From: Clonostachys chloroleuca
Lineage: Eukaryota; Ascomycota; Sordariomycetes; Hypocreales; Bionectriaceae
Assembly: GCA_037952775.1 (NCBI GenBank)
Contig: JBANAY010000003.1
Coordinates: 26,350,001-26,414,000, forward strand
DNA: 64,000 nucleotides
Direction: 5' to 3'
Position numbers and translations under genes: made by a program. Shown here piece by piece: positions 36,996-47,917 of the stretch (the first letter of the stretch is position 1; each line of letters starts with the position of its first letter). The notes below the pieces were generated by a model that did no database searches, was not told the origin of the DNA, and saw nothing but the letters and a program-made list of their open reading frames with translations.

Positions 36996-38225
36996 CTACG
37001 CCTTGGACACCAACCCCAAAGCCGCAGCCTCCTCAGACACAGCAACCGCAACCTCATCCCTCAACGCCCGCCCCCTCGACCGCCAGCCCAGATACCTCCC
37101 CGCCCGCTGCGCGACGCTCTTCGAGTTCTGCCCGTACGAAGCCGTCGAGCCCCCTCCAGCAGCTCGACCTCCCTCTGCGTCAACGACTCGATCCGCGCCT
37201 CGCGCACGAACCCTTGCCTGCTAGCCTCCTCGGCGATCCACCCCGCCACGTCGGCCCATCGATGCGATCCGCCCTCCGCGAAGAAGTAGCCGTGGAGCCC
37301 AAACACCTCCGGGTTATTTGCCAGCGACGGATCCTGCGTCGCGTCTACGAGCCGGTTGAAAAGGTCGCCCAGGTCGTTGATGTGGACGTGGTCCCATTCC
37401 GTCTTGCCCGCGCCGACGACAGGCACAAACCCCTTCTGGAGCGCGATGCGGGCCATGTCGGGGATCTGGATGCTTCGAGTGTTGACCGGGCCGAGGCCCT
37501 TGCCGTAGATAGTTGGCGGGCACAGGATGGCGACCTTAACGGCGTCGGAGATGGCCGACTGGACAATCTTGTCGACGTCGCGATGGTGAGCCTCGTCGGG
37601 TAGGGTGACGATGCGGTCGATATCATCCACGTCGTGGTATTTCTGAGCCGGCACCGGGGCTTCGCCGAACCTCCCTTCCTGTCTATCAAACCATGTCAGG
37701 ATGGATGTTCCCGAGACATGAATCCAGTATCCCGGCTTCTCGGCAGAGTGTCCGCGAGCAAGTCCCTTCGCAATCGACTGGGCTCCGGGCACGTTATCAG
37801 ACGAATCCGCGGTGTCTGGTTTAGAAGCAGGTGAGTACATCGAAGAATGCAGACTCTAGGTACGGGCCAAGACCTACGGACGACAATATCAGCCTCAGCG
37901 GCTGCTTGTTCTATCAAGGCGGAGTCGGTAAGGCCACCGTAGATTAGCTTGACGTCGGGATACTTGGCCTTGATTGGCTTCCCCTTCTCCTCGCTCCGGA
38001 CGAGCAAGGTAAACTCGTAGTCGGGGTGCGTTCTCGCCAGGTACGCAAGAGCTGTGCCGCCAATGTAGCCTTGCGATAGAGGTCAGCCCGGGAGTCAAAC
38101 AAACTGTTAAACATTGTATTAATCCATACCAGTCGCCCCGGTCCTTGATGCAGAATACTGTTAGCTTTCTGGGGAGGAAGCGCGTGGGAGTTCTCATGTA
38201 CGCACAGAAAGATCTTGACACCCAT
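36996..38225 (-). CDS. NAD(P)-dependent epimerase / extended SDR, with C-terminal frameshift
   Basis: Exons 38225-38206, 38143-38130, 38069-37878 and 37815 onward. The Rossmann motif TGATGYIGG begins at residue 8 and is split by introns 1 and 2 around a 14-base micro-exon. Further family blocks are LLVRSEEKG, PDVKLIYGGLTD, ADIVVHTADSSDNVPGAQS, GTSILTW, AILCPPTIYGKG and WDHVHINDLGDLF. The product is probably a cytosolic oxidoreductase acting on a nucleotide sugar or a small ketone; the substrate is not readable. As written, the frame runs to a TGA at 37061 with a nonsensical Arg/Gly-rich end. One more base in the C5 run at 37150-37154 would give a family-like end (NSKSVAQRAGRYLGWRS and so on) stopping at 36996. 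This is either an assembly error or a recent mutation. Confidence 0.8.
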
Positions 38226-39149
38226 GACTATCAGATTTATGCTGGAATTCGAGCCTTGTAGCCTAAGTAAAGCGCTTCGATAGTCAGAAATTGATCAAGT
38301 CGTATTACCTCAATGACCAAATCAATATCCGAGCAAATACACAAAGTTCTTCGTGCATTTATACGTGAAACGTCAGTCGTCGTTCTGGTCGGCTCCCGAA
38401 TTTGTAAGCTGCCGCTCTACCCATATAACATCATCCATGCATATGACGTTAAGAGGGGTCGGAATGCGATACCACCTGCAAATCAAACCTTATATCCGTA
38501 ACTTCCAAGAATATCTAGAATCGGATGGTGTCTCAATCAGGAAGAGTGTGGATCACCTTGACCTAGACGTCACTACTTGCAAATTCTATTCAGGATAAAT
38601 TATTACCCCGAGTACAAATGTTGGTGCATGGGCAGGTGTGGCTTTGAAGTGAGCAATACATTCACATGATCATGATCATGAAGATGTGATATCATTTGGT
38701 TTCCTATTTGCAAACAAACTGACTGGATAAGTCCAGATCCTAGAGTTACAGACAGATAGCTGCATATGGAGAGATCAGCTATAGAGTTTTCCTTGAGTGT
38801 CGTCGAAAGACACAAGCTCGAGTTTGAGATATGACACATGAATGGCCCGCAATGAAACTATCACAAGAAGATCGATCCAACCCAAGACTCTTCTTCTTCT
38901 GTCCGCACCTGTTAAGCACCCATCTTTCAGATATTCGAGCAGGCCCTTGCCTGCATGTCAATGCACCCAAGAGATGCCGTTTCAAACGTCAGCCAATTTC
39001 CAATTCCCAGGCCTTCAGCTCCATTTTGCGAATTCCACATTTTCTCACTGTCATATTTGTTAGCCAGGTACTGGAGATTTTCATAGCTATCCCAAGACGA
39101 CGTTCGCTAGCCATTCTCAGAGTCAAGACCATCCGCCTAGAGTCAGACA
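38226..39149. other. intergenic, 0.9 kb
   Basis: Epimerase promoter side and downstream side of the membrane protein gene, both on the minus strand. A perfect 16-base palindrome of interlocked TGATCA units is at 38665-38680. No gene seen. Confidence 0.5.
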
Positions 39150-41642
39150 TTAGCCAGAGAGAGAATAAGATACGGCCAGAGCGATGATGAGCACAGGATA
39201 GAGGATCGCCTCCACAATAAGCTGTTGCTTCAGTGTGCCTCGCTGGTCAACAGTAAAAGCAGATAGTTCGCCATGCGTGCACCACGAGATGGTCGAGTCG
39301 AAAACACCCGAGAGTGCAAGTATGCCCACAGGCGGGAAGATGATGGTCAAAACCATAACAACCAGAAAGAACTTTTTCCCCTTCTCCTCAGATGAAGTAT
39401 CTCGAAAGTGGGTGTCGGAAGGAGCTGTCCCTCGGAAGGAGGATGTCGGCACTCCATCGGACCACGTTAGACTGTGCTCCTTGTAGCAGCCGGAGAGGTT
39501 GGTCCGATGGTGATCATTTTCTCCTCTGAATCTCTGGAAGTTGGGCATCCCGCCGGCCAGGATTGACCAGCTGTCATACGGCCCTCCTCTATACAAAGAC
39601 CTGCGGGACATCTCGAGCCCGCGTCTGGTCGAGGGAGAGTCGAAACCAGGCAGTCGTGTGCTAGTCTCACTCACTATTAATTGTCAGTTATATTCCTTTG
39701 ATCTTTTATTACTCCCTACTTACATAGTGTTCGACTTCTGGATCTTCGCTGAATGAAAGCAGGAGCAGGAGCCTCCAGAGGCTTATGAGCCACAGCTTCT
39801 CCATACTCGAAAAATGTCGACCCTGGTGTCTGAGGGCGCCGGGAAGAAGCGGTACTAAAAGTAGCAGATCTCGGTTTGCTTCTGAACGAACTACCATTCT
39901 CCGTATGGTCTTCCTCTCCGCATTCTCTGCGTTGTAACTGTATCGCTGACGCCTCGGGCAAGCTGATCAGTGAGAATTTAAACTGATATCTCTGGCTGTC
40001 ACGAGCTGCAAGAGAAGAGTTAGGTGGCTGACTGGGACCAGGGACGCCATGATTATGGATGGGCCGGTCTGAATTTGGACGAGGCTCTTCATGTTCCGAG
40101 TTAGTGATTGTTGCATGCTCGTCAGGGCTGGGATTCGATCCAAGGCTACCATAGCGGTGCCCGTATGGCTGCATTTCGAAGACCCGCGGGATTGCTGGGA
40201 CCTCAGGTACTTGGCTCATCCGAAATGTGTTTGAGAGGCGACGGATCGCTGCTGTTGCGATAGATCCCTTGCGGGATGTCCTGTGGTTCGGCACGTTTTC
40301 TTCATAATTGGCAAGTCTTGACACTGCTTCGTTTGCAGCCATGTCATGATCCGAAGCAGGATTGCATTCACACCATTGGTGCCGAATGATATTTTCCGAC
40401 GAGGGATACTTGCAGTTGCATAAGCCAGCGGAATCAGAAACATCAGCTAGGCTGTTTCCCGTTTCTTTGGCATAAAGATAGCTTGAATTTCCAGGACCCT
40501 GTGGCGTCCCATTGTACGGATTAGAAGTCGTAATTGTTCGCCAATCATCTTCAGCATCTACGTTTGCTCCAACATTGATGGTCGCAGCAATGCCGTCGTT
40601 CCCGCTGGGTCTCTGTAAGCTGCTTTGGGTTTCATTCTCACCCGCTGCATTGACAGGTATTTTGACATCATCGTCGAATTTCTAGGTCGAACGAATGGCA
40701 GTAGAGTTGTAAAAGGAAGGATCGGTTCTGCGAATATTTTCGCAGGGCCTAGCCTGGTCCAACTCAAGACTCGAGGCTCGTGTTGCAGTTGGGAAGATTT
40801 CGTCTTGCTGAAACCCATCGCGTTTAATTGGTTTTTTGCCTTGAGCAATTGACGTAGGCGTGTCATCATCGTGCTGGAATGGGTTACCGATCTTAGAGAA
40901 TCGATTCCCTGGAACCAACTCGAAGCGAAGTGTTTGGTCTGCTACAGGAGTGTTTGCCAAATCAACATCCTCTCGATTCCAGTTTCCGAAATTATCTCCA
41001 TCAACGCTTTCGACTCTATTCGGGTCGCTATAACAGCTGGAAGATGAGTAGAAGGAGGGATGACTTGCAAATGCCTGCTGAGAGTGTTCGGGATAGACCA
41101 TTGGCGAGGCATTCTGGGTGCCGAAAATGGAGTTTCTCTCTGGCAGGAAAAGAGTACCGCTCTCAGAAGAAATGAGATTTTCAGTTTGGCACTTGGACTC
41201 GACATCATTGCGACGTGAAGAAGTCGCTGGATGTTTGCCTTGGTCAACCTCATCTTCGGTTGCGACAGTCTCCCAGTCCGATACTGCTATGCCGATATTC
41301 AGCGAAGAGTGGCCACGGCGCAGTCCAGCATCATTCGAAATACTAATCTTGGGTATATCTATCTGGTTAGTCGAAAAGTTGTTCAGCCTTTTGCCATGCT
41401 TGCGGAACGGGTTCTGCAGTGTTTTCAACGGTGTGTCATTTTCATGACCCCAGTTAGTAAACGAATTCGCCTCAGTCGAGGCGATTTCGCTGGTGCTCTT
41501 GGAAGTGCCATGCTGCTTGGCCTGGTCCTTGATCAATGTTAGAATTGGTTTGGTCAAACAATCATCACTTAAAACCATCCATTGCCGCAAAAATAATGTG
41601 CTGTGATAGGGAAAGACCTACAGGCTCGGGTGCTGATGCCAT
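39150..41642 (-). CDS. large low-complexity fungal protein with two C-terminal membrane segments; in-frame TAG
   Basis: Exons 41642-41622 (MASAPEP), 41527-39724 and 39673-39150 keep one frame and would give about 780 residues. The first 600 residues are polar, Ser/Asn/Pro-rich and look disordered. The C-terminal exon holds the only folded part: an amphipathic block with SDTHFRDTSSEEK, a membrane segment FFLVVMVLTIIFPPVGILAL, a short loop with ISWCTHGE, and a second hydrophobic stretch IVEAILYPVLIIALAVSYSL. I recall unnamed fungal membrane proteins with this type of end, but no function. One TAG (40684-40682) interrupts an otherwise open frame. It could be a nonsense mutation, the end of one of two genes, or lie inside an unmodelled intron with a weak donor. 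Exon 2-3 splice sites (GTAAGT, AATAG) are good. The last exon could continue differently past 39180. Confidence 0.6.
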
Positions 41643-44106
41643 GGTGCCTCACACGGAGGTAACCTCAGCCCGGCAGTGGTGGCTCGAAGCTTATAGCTCG
41701 GCAGCGAGAAAGTGGACAGGGGTGATTCACTGAGAAAAAGGGAAAGAAAAAGGAAAAAAAAAGGGTGAAGAGCGGGAAGTACAGTTTCGGGAAGCGAAGT
41801 GGAAGTAGGTAGCCTGTAGGTCGAGAAGAAACTGCCAATGTAGTTCCTTCTGATGATGACGAGTAGGGTATGTCGATACAGTTACAACCACGGGGCTGAA
41901 ACGTAGATGTCACGAGAATCCGTGCTGTATGCCATAAAAAGGCGCGTTGAGAAAGGAGAATGCAAGCTTCGAAATCACAAGTTGAACAGAAAGAAACGCA
42001 GATAGTTACAAGTTTACGCCCATCTGGGCCTTGCTAGGTATCAGTCAGTGGTTGAGCAGACTCGAATATCCGTCAGGTCGATAAGCTTTGAGTTGTTTGT
42101 TTGATCTGAGGAAAAGGAAGGGTGTGATGTGAGAAGGAGGGTGGTGGTGAAGTAGGAAGAAGGTGTGCGGGAAGAAGGAAGCAGCGTGTTTGACCAAGGC
42201 GGTGATTGTTGATGTTGACGGGTGGCAGAAAGAGGAATCACGCCAGCCAACGTTGGCGGTAGCAGATACCTGGAAAAGAAGGCACCGACTGGGGCCAAAG
42301 TGAGTACTAGATACATGGCCTCGAGAGTGATGTTTGTTGTGCCAACCGCGTCTATCGTGTCAAGGCCGCGTTCATCACACGAAGAAGTACCCAGCTGCGG
42401 AGGGCGAGTTCAAGATGTGCAATAGGCGGTCCTTCTGGACGTCACAAAATCAGGAAAGACTCAAAAATCTCTCAGTTTATCATTCAGCAAGATTCATTTC
42501 CTCCCTCTTTTCGTAGGATCTCTCCGGATGTCGTGAGGCCCAGGAGAAACACCTACTGCATGTCTAAAAGCCCACCTCACGCAGCTCGGTACCCATCTGT
42601 GTGATGGCAACGGCCTCGCTGATCTACATGAGAAGAGCATACATATGCAAGGTACCTGCGCTACACTGCATTGGTACGCCCCAAAGCAACCGTTCGTTCG
42701 TACCTAATATTGTAGCAACACCACGCCCAACTGTCTCTACTGCATAATATAAGTAGGTAATCAATATCGCGAGCAAGAATCTCCACATATTGGAATCCTG
42801 CAGCCTCGCAGAAAGTGAAAATTTTCAAGGTACTGCCAAGAGATGCATAGGCAGGCGAGACGTGGGCTCCATCAGGTAGGCGTCGCAAATAAGAGCAGAA
42901 TGTTTTCAGAGGCATTCACTGTTTGTAAGACTACGTCCACCAGTAGGCTCTCGTTCCTAATAATGCTCCGTCTTCGGGACTCGAACAACACTAACTTGGG
43001 AGATCTCTGGGTCCTGTGGAGGGCATAAAGGCGGTAAATGCTAGCACCAAATTTCGAGATATATTTGGCACTTCATCCAGTGGTGTGCTCCAGGACCCGC
43101 CACTTGTCACTCTTTGCTTTGCCCAGCTGCTCTCCTGCTTGATATGTGATGCATTGCTTCGGGAAATGACAGGGGACCTGAGCTGCAGCCAGTCCCAAGT
43201 GTGTGTTTCGTGCCCCAAAGCAAAGGCTGGACCGCTCGAGCCTCCCTTTCTTTGCAGCCGATGTCGTCGTCCACACGCAACAACAAGGGTAGCGGAGCGA
43301 GAGCGACATGCACGCCCAATGGACTCTGGCCGCAAGGCAGACATGGGCGGGGCTCGACCCCAGCCGCAGGGCTGAGTTGGTTCCCTAATGCCTCCAACAT
43401 CTCCCGGCCAGGGCCTCACCCTGCCCATATTTAGACGAGATCTACCACACGATCCACAGACAGCAATGTTGGTAGTTGCAAGCCAGCTTCGGCCCCTTAC
43501 CCTGGACTTCACCCGTTTCCCTCCTCACGACAGGCCACCTGCTCTCACCTCTTCGCAAAGCAGACTCCTCTGGAGTTTTGTCGCCCAGCCCGTCCATCTC
43601 GAGCTGACCTCTCTCCCGAAATTAGATCGGGTGCACGGCTCGTGCTTGCATCGCCCTAAGAGGACGGACCCCTGCCGCCTAGTTCAGCCGCACGCACCTG
43701 GCGCTCTCGAGCCAATCCCAAACACGACTTGCTTTTTTTTCACACTACTGCCGGTCGAGGGCACGCTCGTCACCAGCAATGCAGATCTGACTGGCTTAGC
43801 CCAGCGCTTGAACCTCTTAGCTGGGTTCGTTTTTCGTTTAGCATTTGGCTCTGACGGGTCGCCCCCCCCTGAAATGATACTATCTGTCGACCTAATCCTG
43901 CAAGTGGTATGAGTTGACGGGAGTGAACTCCAAAATAGATATTTGGCTTGAACTTATAAGAAAGCTGGCACTCACCTGGCCCCTCACTCTCTTTCTCGCG
44001 CGAGTTGTGTGATCATTCTGTAGCTCTTCGTCCATTCTCTCCTCATCACTACTCTCCTTCATTCGTACTCTCTCCGTCTCTCTCTCAAGCACATCTAACC
44101 GCCACG
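41643..44106. promoter_or_regulatory. 2.5 kb divergent intergenic region (membrane gene / MARVEL gene)
   Basis: Head-to-head spacer. Near the MARVEL gene lies a TATA-like ACTTATAAG at 43952-43960, about 150 bases before its ATG, followed by a CT-rich leader. A 174-codon frame at 43388-43912 lacks any protein signal and overlaps frames on the other strand. Purine-rich stretches at 41730-41780 and 42110-42180 suggest a pyrimidine-rich leader for the minus-strand gene. Confidence 0.45.
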
Positions 44107-44868
44107 ATGAGCGCCCAAACCGTCCGACTTCCAGGCCGGGAGCACATCCCCGACTATCCCAAGGGGTACGTCGCCGTCAATGTCATCCAGCTCATCTTCA
44201 GCATCATCCTCATTGGGTGCTCTGGCTTCGCCCTCGCCGTGCTGCCCACCCTCGCCGGCGTCTTCATCATGATCAGCTCCCTCGTCAGCTTCGCCATCTC
44301 CATCTGGCTCATCTCCGCCCGCCAATGCGCGCCCCAGGCCTTCAACTACTGGGCCTCCATCGCCTTCGACGTCTTCCTCTTCATCTTCTACCTCATCGGC
44401 TGGGCCCTCAGCGCCATCGCCTCCATCTTCTGGATGGGTTCCATCTACGGCATCGTCAACGCCGTCATGGCTGTTTTCGGCGCCTTCAACTGGTACGTGC
44501 ATCCCCTAGACCAGCTTCCCCTTCCTTTTTTCCCCCCAATTCCATACCCTAACACGCAATCCAGGATCATGTTCATCGTCGCGCTCATCGTCGACGCCGT
44601 CGTGGTTGCTCGACACCGCCGAGCTGGTCTCCGCAACAAGCCCGGCCTGCCTGTCGCCGCCACCACCACTACCGTTCCCCAGTCCAAGGAGGAGCAATAC
44701 CAGATGACACCTCAGCCTTACCCCGTCCAGGCGGCCCCGGCCTTCCAACCCGTCGACCCCAATGCTCAATACTATGCTCAGCAGCCTCAACAGCCTTACC
44801 CCGGCCAGCCACCCGTTCCCGGCCAGGTGCCACAGTACACCGTCCCAGCTCAGCAGCCCCAATACTAA
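44107..44868 (+). CDS. MARVEL-domain four-helix membrane protein
   Basis: Exons 44107-44492 and 44565-44868 give 229 residues. After a short cytoplasmic start (MSAQTVRLPGREHIPDYPKG) come four hydrophobic segments: about residues 20-43, 47-67, 77-100 and 106-145, the last completed in exon 2 by IMFIVALIVDAVVVARHRRAG. This is the MARVEL layout of tetraspanning proteins involved in membrane apposition and vesicle traffic, widespread and poorly studied in fungi. The C-terminal 75 residues are Pro/Gln/Tyr-rich (QPQQPYPGQPPVPGQ), probably cytosolic and protein-binding. The 72-base intron has no stop and a length divisible by three, so intron retention would leave the frame open and add 24 residues. 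The GTACGT donor and CCAG acceptor, plus continuity of TM4, favour splicing. Confidence 0.85.
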   Translation: MSAQTVRLPGREHIPDYPKGYVAVNVIQLIFSIILIGCSGFALAVLPTLAGVFIMISSLVSFAISIWLISARQCAPQAFNYWASIAFDVFLFIFYLIGWALSAIASIFWMGSIYGIVNAVMAVFGAFNWYVHPLDQLPLPFFPPIPYPNTQSRIMFIVALIVDAVVVARHRRAGLRNKPGLPVAATTTTVPQSKEEQYQMTPQPYPVQAAPAFQPVDPNAQYYAQQPQQPYPGQPPVPGQVPQYTVPAQQPQY

Positions 44869-45245
44869 AATCTCACCATTATACGTATCTGCAGCGAGAA
44901 TAGACCGAGGTCATCGTGGCTGCTGGGTTACACATCCGGTTGCTGTGATCTGAAGGCGTTTTGGTGTTTATACCAACGGGAAGGATGTCAGAATGGATAC
45001 AAAGGGATTGCAGAGAAGCAATTCAATAATGATGGTTTTGGAATAATCGATGGCTAAATTTAGTACTTATATACCCACCTATTCATCTTGTCACCATTCC
45101 ATCTTTCGTGCCGTTAGTGTTCCCATGAAACAGGTTAATGATGTCAATCTTAGTGAATATTCCAACCTTGCTAAAGATTGCTCAAAAGGTCGTTTTTCAT
45201 TCGACCCAACTCACACAGCGTTCAACAATTTTTTCGCAAGTCATT
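44869..45245. other. convergent intergenic spacer
   Basis: 377 bases between the stops of the MARVEL gene (+) and the M28 peptidase gene (-). It should hold both 3' untranslated regions and poly(A) sites; A/T-rich strings such as TCAATAATG are present. No gene. Confidence 0.55.
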
Positions 45246-47917
45246 CTAGTAAATGCTTCTTTGCGTCCTATCAATCGCCTTCTTGATAATCTCTGCCCAC
45301 TTGAGTCCTGAGATGTAGTCATCAGCGTCAATGCTCTCTGTCAGACCGGGGAAGACAGCTGCAAGAAGTTAGCCATGAACAACACGAATATTGAGTCTTT
45401 GGAGGCCATGCTTACCTCCAGAGTATCCCGTCCATAATCCAGGCGCGTAGACTACGTGCTTGAACCAAGGACGGCCATCCAAACCACCCTCATACAACAG
45501 ATTCCGTTCCAAAAGCTTGTACTTCTTGTTGACTGACAGAATGGCCAGAGCAACCTTGGCCTTCTTGATAAAGTTCCACCACGGAATGCCCTCCTCCAGC
45601 TGCTGATTGATCCAGGCAGATGCGTCATCGAGCCTCTCAGCACTGATGTGCAGGCGCTGGATAGCTTCGCGAATGGCGAAAAGGCTATTCTTGAAAGCGT
45701 CGGAGCTGCCCTGAACGGGACCAGCAGATTCCTTCGCCCGATGAACAAAGATTTCGGCCTCAGTGACCGGTTCGGCGGTGGATCCAAGCTGTGTCTCGAT
45801 GCCATCTAGGTACTTGTCCAGAGCGTCTGCGTACGCCGTGGCTTGGAGGGGAATGACAATACTGTCGACAAGGTTTGCAACGATCAGACCCAGAAGCTGC
45901 GCCGCCGCCTTGTGATACTTGAAGCCCGGGTCCCCGAGGATGGACATCCAGTGGAAGCTGTCGTAGTTACTGTGGTAATGGTAGACTGGGCTCTTGGGGT
46001 TTGCCTTGAAGCCAATGTCGAGCGCGGGGACACCGGCGTAGTCCTGGAACGCGGTGAAATCGCTGCCGCTACCCAGTGGTGGGATAACACCATCCCAAAG
46101 ATCACCGATCGTCTGGCCTTCGATGGTCTGGTTGGGTGACAGGACTTTGCCTACGCTATCTCGGAGAAGCTTGTGGAGGGTTGGCGTCGCGCCACCATGG
46201 AACACGTCTCCAGATACAGCAACATCCAAGTTGATATATGCAACGTTCGCATCCTGGATCCAGGGCAGATACTCCTCCACCCACTCGGTGCTACCAATGA
46301 GACCGTACTCTTCACCATCCCAACTGGCGAAGACGATAGTTCGGAGCGGCTTCCAGCCTGCCTCAAGCGCCTTGCCAACACCTCGAATTACTTCATTGAT
46401 GACGGCGGAGCCGCTGTTGGGGTCGGAAGCTCCGCCGGCGATCCAAGCATCTCGATGGTTTCCAACGATGATGACCTCGTTCGGGATAGTACCGTTGACA
46501 ATTCCAATGACGTCCCACTGGGGCGTGGTAACATATTCCTGGTCATTGTAAAGGTTGAGAACAACGTCGTCGGGAGAAGGACCAACGAAATATTCGACTC
46601 CTGCATAGCCCAGGCCATTATTGATACCCCAGTACTTGTTTAGATCAGTGCCCTTGGGCCCGTGGCCATTCAATGCCTTGAGGATGGGAAGGGCATCCGT
46701 ATAGGAAATAGGAATACTGGGGATGCTTGGGATGGCATTGTGCGGCGGTGCCCGGGGTGCACCAGGCTTCGAAGGCCATCCTGGGGTGGTCCTAATGGTT
46801 GTTAGTTTCATCAGTGCCTGGCGTTAGCATGTGCATGAATAGGCACTTACGGGTCACCAGGAGACACGCTCAAGAACTCGACGCTGCCACGCTGCACACT
46901 GTTGGGGTGGCGCGCAGGTCCTTTGGGATAGCTGTCATAGCCATTGGCGATGGTGTACTCGCCATCGTCGCCAGGGTCGCTGTAGATCAGCACACCAATT
47001 ACACCCAGTTCCTGAGCACGCTTGACCTTAAGGCCTCGGAAGATCCCGCCGTATTTGGCAATGGCAATTTTACCCTCGAGCTGAATCCCGGCATCGACTA
47101 GATCTTGGTAGTCCTGGTATGTGCCATAGTTGACGTAAACGAAGGACGCAGTCACATTGCCGCTGGCAGAGTAACCATGGAACGTGGGGATACGGTCCTC
47201 AAGAGCTGTTGTCGGGTCATCTTCCAATACATCCTCCTCCAAGGACGCCTTGAAGGCAACCTCCCAGGTCTTGGTATTTCCATCGCCACCGACCTCGCGC
47301 AGCAGGCTGAGGCTATGGTCGACGGGGTAATTGATATAAGTGTCGTAGGAGACAATGTCAGAGCTGACGCCCCATTCCTCCCATCTGTCCCTTGTCCATT
47401 CGGCCTGGCTCAGATTCTTCCCGGCCAAGTGAGGCCCTGACGTATAGTAGTATAGCCACTTCTCGGCAAGCTCGGAGGACGGTGTCTCGAGGAAAATGGA
47501 CTCGAGCTCCTGGTAGCTCAGACGCTGCCCGTTCTGGCCGCGCGATTGGGAGAAGCGGCCATTACGGTTGCAGTGGTGCCCGGTGAGGCCGGAGAAGCTG
47601 TGCGACACAAGGTTGGCGACTCCGGTGAGGAGCAAACAGGCACCGCCGATGATGAGGAAGCGTCGGTAAGTGCTGCGGTGAGATCGTTTCCAACGAGGTC
47701 GCAACTGGCTCTCGCGGGCCAATTTGTCGTCGGCCTGAACGGCATACCTAGAAGGGAAGTGTGGTAAGCGCGCGTCCGCAGATATCACGTCCAGGCACAC
47801 CAATCGCGCATCATCATGTGAGGCACGAGGCGCAACTAAGAGTAGCCCTGGCTGTGACGGAGATGGGGGGATGGATGGGGAGAGGGGAATGGCGGTAGCC
47901 ACTTACGGCTGGCCCAT
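45246..47917 (-). CDS. M28-family Tre2/Vps70/glutamate carboxypeptidase II-like membrane protein
   Basis: Exons 47917-47907, 47747-46851, 46791-45416 and 45358-45246 give 798 residues. Type II membrane layout: a basic cytosolic start, one membrane segment at about residues 34-52 (FLIIGGACLLLTGVANL), then a large lumenal part with a PA insert (around GKIAIAKYGGIFRGLKV), the M28 domain and a C-terminal dimerisation domain (transferrin-receptor type). All five zinc ligands of M28B are present: His in GNHRDAW, Asp in ASDPNSGS, Glu in WDGEEYGL, Asp in YINLD and His in YHSNYDSFHW, so it may be an active carboxypeptidase. Yeast relatives Tre1/Tre2 help degrade metal transporters in the vacuole and Vps70 acts in vacuolar sorting; the role here is inference. 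The first coding exon is 11 bases. Confidence 0.9.

Noticed and set aside
43388..43912. 174-codon + strand frame upstream of the MARVEL gene
   Set aside because: No domain, Pro/Leu-rich chance composition, overlapped by frames on the other strand; more likely promoter and leader.
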